18,172 bases of DNA. Origin: Trichomonas tenax. Lineage: Eukaryota; Parabasalia; Trichomonadida; Trichomonadidae. Location: the NCBI GenBank assembly GCA_023091735.1, contig JALKBU010001026.1:1-18172 (forward strand), in the 5' to 3' direction. The notes under the pieces are model-generated. The model did no database searches. It was not told the origin of the DNA and was given only the letters and a program-made list of their open reading frames with translations. The position numbers and the translations under genes are program-made. Below, piece after piece: positions 1-6,467 of the stretch; positions within the stretch are counted from its first letter, which is position 1, and each line of letters opens with the position of its first letter.

Positions 1-1102
1 GAGTTTTCTGGAATAAGAACCAAATTGAATTAATGTTAATTGGTGTATAATCTCTCGTAAATGTACATTTCGATCCTGCTTTATCAGAAATTGTGCCGTC
101 CATTGGCATCCAATCCATCAACTTAATTGGGAAGCATAAAGCTTGATTTATGTAATGTTCAACAAGTTCAGCGTAAACGTTAGAATCTAATGAGAAGTTC
201 TTACCTAAAACAGCACAATCTGTAAATTGTGCCTTAACTTTTGTTAATTTCTGCTTACCTGTTGTAATCATTATTTCTTTAATTGATGAATCCTGAGTCA
301 CTGATGTAATCATTGTAAATTCCTGAGACCATGGAACGAAGTGATTCGTTAGCTTTGGATACGTTTTGACTTTTGCCACATTGTTAGGTGTGATTAAGCA
401 ATCCTCAACAGAAAGAGGACATACCTGCAAAGCATCACTTGTGAACTTCACTTTGATTTGAATATTACCTGCAAAGTCAGGAATAAATCTTATTGTTTCG
501 AATGGTAAGAATTTCCTTACAGGAAGCTTTAAAGGAATTTCGACATTAATATCAGAATTAGCAGATTTACCTCCACAATCGACAACCTGACCAGATCTTA
601 CAGTATTAACTCTCTTCCATACGTCCACATGTCTTGTTTTACTGAACACATCAACCTTCTTAACAATTTCAGTTGTTCCACAATTCGATATTACATATGC
701 TTCAAAGACTGCATTATCAGTGGAATATACAGATCTACCATTAGCGAGAATTTGATAAGAACATATAAAATAAATTGAGTCATCACAACCTAGCCAAATT
801 GCCGGATTGTTTGTGTTTGGAATAGCTGAAGCATCAACTTTTGTAGCAAGTTTATAAGTTCCTTTATATGTAAATAGTAAATTAGTATTATATAAATCGA
901 TCATATTTTCACCCTTAGGACTAATATTAAATGTTGTATAAGAATTATCATTAACGTCTTTCGGTGACGCTGGATCTTTTGAGGGTACATAACGTCTATT
1001 AGTATCACCAACCTGAATCGCATTATCAATTATATCAAAGTAACTTCCTATTTGATGATAGTGCTCAACTGGTGTGAATTCGTTTAGTTGTTCGTTCTCC
1101 AT
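1..1102 (-). CDS. Left-truncated beta-rich protein, candidate Polinton/Maverick major capsid protein
   Basis: One frame stays open from the ATG at 1100-1102 to the window edge, giving 367 codons with no stop; the C-terminus lies outside the window. The product is rich in predicted beta strands, Asn, Asp and aromatic residues, with no signal peptide or transmembrane segment. About 65 residues in is IDLYNTNLLF, which resembles the 'IDL..S' strand near the start of double jelly-roll capsid proteins. Midway there is a proline-punctuated strand series (IPLKLPVRKFLPFETIRFIP) like the strand-rich middle of such proteins. Polintons encode a double jelly-roll major capsid protein and are very abundant in Trichomonas vaginalis. 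Two small genes of virus-like-element type follow directly upstream. The coding call is strong. The capsid call rests on fold-like pattern and context only, and a penton-like or other structural protein is possible. It overlaps no neighbour: the next gene's stop lies 25 bp upstream. Confidence 0.6.
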   Translation of the reverse strand, partial: MENEQLNEFTPVEHYHQIGSYFDIIDNAIQVGDTNRRYVPSKDPASPKDVNDNSYTTFNISPKGENMIDLYNTNLLFTYKGTYKLATKVDASAIPNTNNPAIWLGCDDSIYFICSYQILANGRSVYSTDNAVFEAYVISNCGTTEIVKKVDVFSKTRHVDVWKRVNTVRSGQVVDCGGKSANSDINVEIPLKLPVRKFLPFETIRFIPDFAGNIQIKVKFTSDALQVCPLSVEDCLITPNNVAKVKTYPKLTNHFVPWSQEFTMITSVTQDSSIKEIMITTGKQKLTKVKAQFTDCAVLGKNFSLDSNVYAELVEHYINQALCFPIKLMDWMPMDGTISDKAGSKCTFTRDYTPININSIWFLFQKT

Positions 1103-1114
1103 TTTTATTAAAGA

Positions 1115-1129
1115 TAAAAAATAATATTT
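1115..1129 (-). promoter_or_regulatory. Candidate element promoter motif before the capsid-like gene
   Basis: On the minus strand this reads AAATATTATTTTTTA and ends 12 bp before the ATG at 1102. An identical 15-mer sits 14 bp before the ATG of the next minus-strand gene (1574-1588). This copy also overlaps the last bases of that upstream gene's TAA stop. The matching sequence and spacing suggest a core promoter of the element, but the motif is pure A/T in an AT-rich setting. Confidence 0.35.
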
Positions 1130-1559
1130 AATGTAAAACTCTTACTCTTCTTCTTAATGGAGTTTTCGACTGAGTAATAATTTTTTCTTTTTCTACTTGT
1201 TCAGAAATGTTAGAAACAAATTGCTTATTCTCTTCCGTTTCCTTTTGACGTTCAACCGGGTTTTTGTTCATATTATTTGATTCAGTACTGCGTTCAAGAA
1301 CTTCTGACATTTTCTCAAGAAGTTTCTTATTCGTCACTGATTCATAAATTGAAGTATTAATTGGTTTATTACTTTGCTCTTCTTTATTTAGTTCATTAAC
1401 ATCTTCCGTCTTTTCTTCATTTAGTGAAGTCAATGGAACCTTTCTTTTACGAACTTGAATTTTACCGTTCTTGTCAGTCATAACATAATATAATGGATGT
1501 TGTATTCCTTTTGCATCATTAATGATTATTGAATTTCTCTCAGATCTGCTTAAGCTCAT
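1128..1559 (-). CDS. 143-residue charged, mostly disordered protein of a Polinton-like element
   Basis: The ORF has an ATG at 1557-1559 and a TAA at 1128-1130. Residues 1-45 look folded or strand-forming (YYVMTDKNGKIQVRKRKVPL). Residues 46-125 are rich in Glu, Lys, Asn and Ser, with low hydrophobicity and probable helix or disorder. The tail is strongly basic (TPLRRRVRVLH). I do not recognise a family. A basic-tailed small protein beside a capsid-like gene would fit a virion or nucleic-acid-binding component, but that is inference from context. It is co-directional with the capsid-like gene (25 bp gap) and divergent from the 113-residue gene (53 bp between ATGs), so the arrangement is compact and virus-like. 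The shared upstream 15-mer supports a real transcription unit. Confidence 0.65.
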   Translation of the reverse strand: MSLSRSERNSIIINDAKGIQHPLYYVMTDKNGKIQVRKRKVPLTSLNEEKTEDVNELNKEEQSNKPINTSIYESVTNKKLLEKMSEVLERSTESNNMNKNPVERQKETEENKQFVSNISEQVEKEKIITQSKTPLRRRVRVLH

Positions 1560-1573
1560 GATTTAATTAGTAT

Positions 1574-1588
1574 TAAAAAATAATATTT
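1574..1588 (-). promoter_or_regulatory. Second copy of the candidate element promoter motif
   Basis: The minus strand reads AAATATTATTTTTTA, identical to 1115-1129, and ends 14 bp before the ATG at 1559. It lies in the 53-bp divergent spacer that must also hold the promoter of the plus-strand gene starting at 1613. That gene has no same-orientation copy. Confidence 0.35.
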
Positions 1589-1612
1589 TAAATTTTTATC
1601 AAATATAAAACC

Positions 1613-1954
1613 ATGACAGACTTCGAAACTCTGAAATCGACATTAAAGGAAGAAATATTAAAGGAGCTTAGCTCCAAGACCGAAGGTCATGAACTCAAAG
1701 CAACAACGAAAACAAGAAAGACGAAAAAGAATGAAGAGAAAACAGATGAAGGATTCACAGCAACACAAGAGAAACCAGTTAAGCCAAAACGTAAGTGTAC
1801 AGAAAAACAATCAGCAGCACTTGCTGCAGGAAGACAGAAGAATCCGAGATGGATAAGTAAGCGTATGAGAGAAGCAGAGGAAAGGGCTAAAGCCCTTGAT
1901 GGACAAAGTCCCGAAGCCAAAAAGAAAGAAGAGGAAGAAAAGAAAGCAGAATAA
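1613..1954 (+). CDS. 113-residue Lys/Glu-rich basic protein of a Polinton-like element
   Basis: The ORF runs from ATG 1613 to TAA 1952-1954. Residues 1-22 form a likely amphipathic helix. A Lys/Arg/Thr-rich linker follows, then a central motif KRKCTEKQSAALAAGR (about residues 59-74), and an acidic/basic helical tail of Glu, Lys and Ala. Short basic proteins with a 'TEKQ..AL..GR' block recur, to my knowledge, among small proteins of Polinton-like and other large eukaryotic DNA virus-like elements; their function is mostly unknown and nucleic-acid binding is the usual guess. The gene is divergent from the 143-residue gene and is the outermost recognisable element gene on this side. The opposite-strand ORF over the same bases is its shadow: Ser/Phe-rich and without independent support. 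Confidence 0.6.
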   Translation: MTDFETLKSTLKEEILKELSSKTEGHELKATTKTRKTKKNEEKTDEGFTATQEKPVKPKRKCTEKQSAALAAGRQKNPRWISKRMREAEERAKALDGQSPEAKKKEEEEKKAE

Positions 1955-2094
1955 CCACTAAAATTATTTTTCAAATTTCTTACTTCATAAATCCTAATCT
2001 TGACTTATAAAGTAACGTAAAACATCAAATTTTAAACATTTTCTGCTAAAATCAATTTTAGCGTTTGCAAAAAATCCTTGTCCTAAATTTTTTT

Positions 2095-2130
2095 TTACCT
2101 GGTATTACCTGGTAATCTAGTTACCTGGTA
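2095..2130. repeat. Three copies of TTACCTGGTA, each nearly palindromic
   Basis: Exact copies lie at 2095-2104, 2105-2114 and 2121-2130. The first two are tandem and the third follows a 6-bp spacer. The core TACC-T-GGTA is an odd palindrome; the second copy plus the next A gives the full 11-base form TTACCTGGTAA. The array stands out from its A/T surroundings and resembles a set of protein-binding sites. Confidence 0.7.
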
Positions 2131-2305
2131 TAGTAGATTTTATAAAGTCATTAGTTTCAAAATTAATTTTAACGTTAATTTGTAAGCAATTTCAAAATTT
2201 TATTTTCTATATGGGGGACCCTAACTTGTAAAATTAACTCTATCGTAAATATTAGTATTAATAAATTATTGTTTTTATAATTTGTGATTTCAGTAATTAT
2301 ATAAA

Positions 2306-2354
2306 AAGATGTTCGCAGAAGCCACGACTACGCCGTGGCTTCTGCGAACATCTT
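2306..2354. repeat. Perfect inverted repeat: 21-bp arms, 7-nt loop
   Basis: The arm 2306-2326 is the exact reverse complement of 2334-2354, with loop 2327-2333 (ACTACGC). There is no mismatch. The arms start AAGATGTTCG and are much richer in G/C than the flanks. It could be the fused ends of a small transposon, a cruciform protein-binding site, or a structured RNA. No matching flanking target duplication is visible. Confidence 0.85.
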
Positions 2355-2648
2355 ATTACTAACTCTAACAGAGCAACACAGAACACAATTTCAAGTGTTG
2401 AATCACTAACTGGTCAGGTTATGGACAGAAATTTAAGTCTATTTCAAAGAGTTCAGTGGTTCTTGCCAATTTCTTATGACTAACTCAAGAAAGCACACGC
2501 GTTTGGATATAAAGATATCATGACCAAATACATTCCTAAGAAGACTGTTTGTGGATTTAATACTTAAGTTTCGGTTCTTGAGGAAAAAATTGATCTTTTT
2601 ACTTTAATTTCATCGATATTTTCAATACTCACAGATACTTCGTTTTAA
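2352..2648 (+). pseudogene. Possible decayed coding sequence with in-frame stops
   Basis: One reading frame has protein-like composition but is broken by in-frame TAA codons at 2481-2483, 2565-2567 and 2646-2648. The first segment includes VESLTGQVMDRNLSLFQRVQ, the second KKAHAFGYKDIMTKYIPKK, and the third a hydrophobic stretch. The frame is open leftward through the hairpin to about 2265. I do not recognise a family. Three ACTAACT words (2358, 2405, 2479), each followed shortly by AG, resemble parabasalid branch points, but no matching 5' splice site is evident. It may be a relic of a repeat-family gene, or chance. Confidence 0.3.
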
Positions 2649-2820
2649 AGGAAATTAAATTTGAAACCAAAATATATCTTTTGTTATTGCTCAATACCTG
2701 TTGAAATAGATCCAATACACCGAAAAATATAAAATGCGATATATCATTTTTACAGAATATTTATCCATAAAGAAGAATAAGAATCAAAATTAAAAATGAC
2801 ACTTTTTACACGTTACAAAA

Positions 2821-3402
2821 ATGGATATTCGTCCTCCAGCGACAGTTCTCCAATTCTCAGCGACGATTATTTCCGACAACAAGCACGAAAAACTGAGGTC
2901 GTTCATAATTCAGTACTTCGTTGAGGACAAAGCGTTCCAAGTTTTCGAAAAAGTCGTTCCAAACTCTGGATTCAAGGGTGGAAAGTTTATCACGAAGTTT
3001 CCGAGCAAGAATCCTGAGAACGGAAAGCCGTACGAGCCAAAGGACATTTATTTGGGCGCTAAAGTTGATATTAACGGCTTCAGATTTATTTTACAAGAAG
3101 CTTCAGAGGAATCACTGAAAATAATGGAGTCTAGGCCCGATGTTTTTATTAAATCCGACCTTTCTCTCGTTATGACGAAACTTAGAGGAGTATTAGTTGG
3201 AAAAATACCAAAAGTCCTAGTTGAGTTCCAGAAATACGATACAAGGAAGCAACTGGTTGTGTCTTTGGCAGATTTGCAGAAAGTTTTAGAATCATTTGGA
3301 ATTATTATGGGAGATCAAGAATTTTTAACTGTTTATAGGAGATACCAGTTTGGAAAGATAGATGGGTTTATGTACCAAGATTTTGTTGAAGCTATGGTTT
3401 AA
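2821..3402 (+). CDS. Short DM10-domain protein with degenerate C-terminal EF-hand (EFHC1/2-like)
   Basis: Residues about 8-112 form one DM10 domain. Visible hallmarks are the starting VLQFSA strand, FIIQYFVEDKAFQVFE, the PNSGFKGGKF turn and FRFILQEASEESLKIMES near its end. Residues about 125-193 look like an EF-hand pair. The first loop (DTRKQLVVSLAD) lacks the usual acidic ligands and the second has no clear loop, so calcium binding is doubtful. EFHC1/EFHC2 and RIB72 carry three DM10 domains plus C-terminal EF-hands and are inner proteins of axonemal doublet microtubules. At 193 residues this matches only the last DM10 plus EF-hand. A flagellar role in a multi-flagellated trichomonad is expected by family. 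ATG 2821 is chosen because the domain begins just after it and the context is A-rich. It converges on the adaptin gene. Confidence 0.85.
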   Translation: MDIRPPATVLQFSATIISDNKHEKLRSFIIQYFVEDKAFQVFEKVVPNSGFKGGKFITKFPSKNPENGKPYEPKDIYLGAKVDINGFRFILQEASEESLKIMESRPDVFIKSDLSLVMTKLRGVLVGKIPKVLVEFQKYDTRKQLVVSLADLQKVLESFGIIMGDQEFLTVYRRYQFGKIDGFMYQDFVEAMV

Positions 3403-3438
3403 AATATTAAATTTTAATAAAAAATCTAAATATTTTAA
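3399..3438. terminator. Shared convergent 3'-end region with a 10-bp inverted repeat over both stop codons
   Basis: TTAAAATATT (3399-3408) and AATATTTTAA (3429-3438) are exact reverse complements. Each contains one gene's stop codon (TAA at 3400-3402, plus; TAA read on the minus strand at 3435-3437) within TAAA. Parabasalid mRNAs use a UAAA-type poly(A) signal that often overlaps the stop, so this is probably two back-to-back poly(A) signals in a 32-bp gap. Confidence 0.55.
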
Positions 3439-6400
3439 GCGAAGATTGCCTTGATGTCGTTGACGAGAGAAGCAGTGAGTGGCTGTGCCTTTGTGAGGAC
3501 CTTGATGTCAATCTTCTGGGCGCCAAACTTGACGTGGATGAGGATCTTGAATGGTGTTGATGTAAGAAGACCCATGAAGATCTCTTCCTGTCCGATTCTC
3601 TGGACTGTCTTGACGTGGACGATTGTGTTCATGATTCTTGAGATCTCGTCGATTGTGAGGCCTTCGGCGCGTGGAAGGGAGTAGACGATCTCGGAGCCAC
3701 CGGACTTCCATGCAGCGCCGAATTCGGCTGTTGTGGACTGCTGTGGGGCGACGAATGTGAGGAGGTTGGCTGGTAGTGGAACAGCGACCTTCTTTCCGTT
3801 GTATTCGATGTTGGAGACGAACTTGAACTGTGGGAAGCCCTTCATCTGCTTCGGGAATGCGAAGGAGGCGAGCATTGAGACAGCGTTCTGTGGTGGGATG
3901 CAGCAGATGTTTGCTGGCTGAGAAACGACATCCTTTGTGAGTGCCTCTGGGCCGTCGATGGAGAGCTTGAAGGATGGTATTGGGAAGTCTGTTGCATTCA
4001 TGACGGCGACGAGGATCTTGCCGTTAGCGGAGCAAGAGAGAACTTTGATTGTCTCGTCAGCGAAGGCTGGGACAGGCTGGACACCGCTTTGTGAGAACTC
4101 GATGATGGCCTGTGGTGGTGGCATTGCGCACTCCTGAACAGCGGCATCGATCATTGCAGCCTGCTCTGGTGTGATCTCAACTCTGGCTGGGGCTGGAGCT
4201 GGAGCGCGGGATGGTTGAGCAGCTGGAGCATCCTTGGCGAGTAGCTTCTTGGCGGCTGGCTTGGCACCCTTGAAGAGGGAAGCAGCGAGCTTCTCCTTCT
4301 TCTCTTCCTCAGCGTTGTGTGTCTTCTTAGCGGCAACAGAGAGCTTGCCGAACAAGTTGGATTTCTTTGGTGATATGTCTGGGGATGCCTGTGCCTGTGG
4401 AGCATCGTAGTTGGCGGAAGCAAGGCCGAGTGGCTTTGTCTCGTCCGCTGGTGCCTGCTCCATTAGGCCCTGCTGTGTCCAGATTGTGGCAACACCAGCT
4501 GTGTTGAGGGTTGTATTGTCCTCCTCTGGGATTGCTGTTGGGCCAGCTGCAACACCGTCTGGGTCGTAGACGCCAGCACGGGACTCGTTCGGGTACTGGT
4601 GGTAGATGAGTGTTGGCTTCTGGGAAACGACGAGGTCTGTGTCTCTGTCGTCAATTTGGATGTATTCGCGACCACCGTTGGCAATGGCCTCGCTGACGAA
4701 GTCATCGAGGAAGGAGAGTGTTGGATCCTCTTCCTGGTTCATTGTCAAGATGATGTTGAGTGACTCTCTGAAGTTGAGAAGAGCGAGAGCTTCGAAGCAG
4801 ATGTTCTGGACAACAATGCTTCTGGACTGCTTGTAGTTCTCGAAGACATCAAGAACCTCCTGTGGGACATCCTCGATCTTTGGAAGGAGCTGAAGGATGG
4901 CGTTGAGAACCCACTCACGTGGAGCATCGTAGCCATCAGCGAGGTCGCAGAGAAGAAGGATGATGAAGGAGAGATCGTATTCATCAGAAAGCTCAGCGTA
5001 ATTGCCGATAACGTGGGCGATGACTGTGACGAAGACGTCAGAAAGTCTCCTGGATGACTGAGCGACATCGAGGTATAAGTTGACAATGGAGTGGCGCATC
5101 TCTTCGTCAGCCTGCTCGTCGATGATCTTCATGACCTGGAAAGCGACTTCTGGGCGGACTAAGTCACCACCGATGGCGAAGAGCTGCTCCATTGTCTTAG
5201 CGAACCAGATTGGAGAAGGAGCGTACTTTGAAGCGATGTCTGTGATTCTGTCGGATAGCTCACGTCTGATGATCTCGTTCTTTATGCGATGGAAGAACCT
5301 GAGCATGTTGATGATGATGATCTGAGCGTTGTCCTCAGATGCCATTGAGTGGAGGAGACCGAGTGTTGTGAGTCTGATGGATGGATCTGGGTGCTCGAGG
5401 CAGTCGATGATTGTTGGCTGGAACTCAGAGGCGAAGTCTGGGATGGATGTGAGCAAAGCAAGACCGATGTATTTGTAGTTCTGCTCCTTTGAAGCCATGA
5501 ACAATGAGATAGCACCTCTAAGCTGTGGGATCTCTGTGAGATCGAGAGCGATGGCTGTTCTGATGGCTTCATAGAGAATGGATGCTGAAGCTGGTGACTC
5601 CAAGACGCCCTGCTGAAGAGCCTGTGTCAAGATCGGCTCGACCTGCTCGTTGATGCCTGGAAGGTTCTGAGCGATCCTCTGGATGAGTCTCAAAATGTTG
5701 ACGAGGATGAATGGAGCGGAAACTCTCTGGTGGACATATTCAACCTTCGCTGTGTTAGAAAGAATCAACTGGGCAGCGCGGCAGACATCTGGGATGAGGT
5801 CGCAGATCTGGCGGATGTTGAGCTGGTGCTTGAGGAGTGTTGTGAATGTTGCAACAACAGCATTAACGATTGATAAATCTGGATCGGAAAGAAGTCTGCA
5901 AAGTTCTGGGAAGAACTCGACAACGCATGACGGGTCCTTCTGAATGAAAGAGTGAACGCACATAATGGCCTTCTGTCTGATGATTGGTACTGAATGATTG
6001 AGGCACTGTCCAACAAAGCCGATAACTGGCTGGATAAGTTCTGGTGTAACCAAGTGGGAGATGGCTGTCAAAGCGAGAGCCATTGATGTTGGATGGCCCG
6101 ACGAAAGATCTCTTTGTGTGGAGTTGACAATGAGCACAATGAGATCTGACTTAGAGTCGAAGAGGGCTGAGCACGCTAAATAGCCCAAAGCCTTTGTCAT
6201 CATCTGAGAATCCTGTGTGAGGTTAACAGCATGGATTTGACCGAAGCTGGTGTTGTAGCCGAGAAGTGTAAGGTGTACCAAGGAGATAACATTCTCGTAA
6301 AGATCGGAAAGACCGATTTTGTTCTTTGATAAGGTCTTCTTAACATCAGCCATCCATCCTCTGACGATGGCCTCTTCAGCCTCTCGGCTCTTGCACTCGC

Positions 6401-6467
6401 CGATGCTGACGCAAGTGTCGTGGAAGTTCTTTGAGAGCTTGATCTTCTGAACGCCCTGCGAAAACAT
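3435..6467 (-). CDS. AP-4 epsilon-like large adaptin subunit
   Basis: This is a full-length 1010-residue large subunit of an adaptor-protein complex, which selects cargo for vesicles at the trans-Golgi network. Residues 1 to about 580 are the HEAT-repeat trunk. LLGYNTSFGQIHAVNLTQD and DLIVLIVNSTQRDL fit the gamma/alpha/epsilon group and most resemble AP-4 epsilon. YAPSPIWFAKTMEQLFAIGG later in the trunk is also epsilon-like. About 590-790 is a hinge rich in Ala, Pro and Lys, with no clear clathrin box. About 795-1010 is an appendage long enough for both sandwich and platform lobes, which disfavours AP-1 gamma. AP-2 alpha is the main alternative. The start at 6465-6467 follows an A-run and gives the expected N-terminus. 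The coding sequence is visibly richer in G/C at third positions than its neighbours, consistent with strong expression. AP-4 needs beta4, mu4 and sigma4, none of which is in the window. Confidence 0.85.
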   Translation of the reverse strand: MFSQGVQKIKLSKNFHDTCVSIGECKSREAEEAIVRGWMADVKKTLSKNKIGLSDLYENVISLVHLTLLGYNTSFGQIHAVNLTQDSQMMTKALGYLACSALFDSKSDLIVLIVNSTQRDLSSGHPTSMALALTAISHLVTPELIQPVIGFVGQCLNHSVPIIRQKAIMCVHSFIQKDPSCVVEFFPELCRLLSDPDLSIVNAVVATFTTLLKHQLNIRQICDLIPDVCRAAQLILSNTAKVEYVHQRVSAPFILVNILRLIQRIAQNLPGINEQVEPILTQALQQGVLESPASASILYEAIRTAIALDLTEIPQLRGAISLFMASKEQNYKYIGLALLTSIPDFASEFQPTIIDCLEHPDPSIRLTTLGLLHSMASEDNAQIIIINMLRFFHRIKNEIIRRELSDRITDIASKYAPSPIWFAKTMEQLFAIGGDLVRPEVAFQVMKIIDEQADEEMRHSIVNLYLDVAQSSRRLSDVFVTVIAHVIGNYAELSDEYDLSFIILLLCDLADGYDAPREWVLNAILQLLPKIEDVPQEVLDVFENYKQSRSIVVQNICFEALALLNFRESLNIILTMNQEEDPTLSFLDDFVSEAIANGGREYIQIDDRDTDLVVSQKPTLIYHQYPNESRAGVYDPDGVAAGPTAIPEEDNTTLNTAGVATIWTQQGLMEQAPADETKPLGLASANYDAPQAQASPDISPKKSNLFGKLSVAAKKTHNAEEEKKEKLAASLFKGAKPAAKKLLAKDAPAAQPSRAPAPAPARVEITPEQAAMIDAAVQECAMPPPQAIIEFSQSGVQPVPAFADETIKVLSCSANGKILVAVMNATDFPIPSFKLSIDGPEALTKDVVSQPANICCIPPQNAVSMLASFAFPKQMKGFPQFKFVSNIEYNGKKVAVPLPANLLTFVAPQQSTTAEFGAAWKSGGSEIVYSLPRAEGLTIDEISRIMNTIVHVKTVQRIGQEEIFMGLLTSTPFKILIHVKFGAQKIDIKVLTKAQPLTASLVNDIKAIFA

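Larger units (their letters stand above)
1955..2820. other. AT-rich non-genic zone at the presumed Polinton/host boundary
   Basis: No intact gene is present. The zone holds three 10-bp direct repeats (2095-2130), a G5ACCC tract near 2214-2221, a perfect hairpin (2306-2354), a possible decayed coding stretch (2352-2648) and the 5' flank of the DM10 gene. If the left genes belong to a Polinton, one end should lie here or the element has lost it. Only one side of the element is visible, so a terminal inverted repeat and 6-bp target duplication cannot be tested. Confidence 0.6.

Noticed and set aside
1687..1974. 95-residue minus-strand ORF opposite the 113-residue gene
   Set aside because: Its Ser/Phe-rich composition is the mirror of the Lys/Glu-rich coding strand; no motif or upstream signal.
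2095..2130. CRISPR-like array
   Set aside because: Ten-base units with 0- and 6-bp spacers in a eukaryotic context; not a CRISPR structure.
2200..2225. G5 tract near the hairpin as a transposon terminal repeat
   Set aside because: No inverted partner of this sequence is visible within the window.
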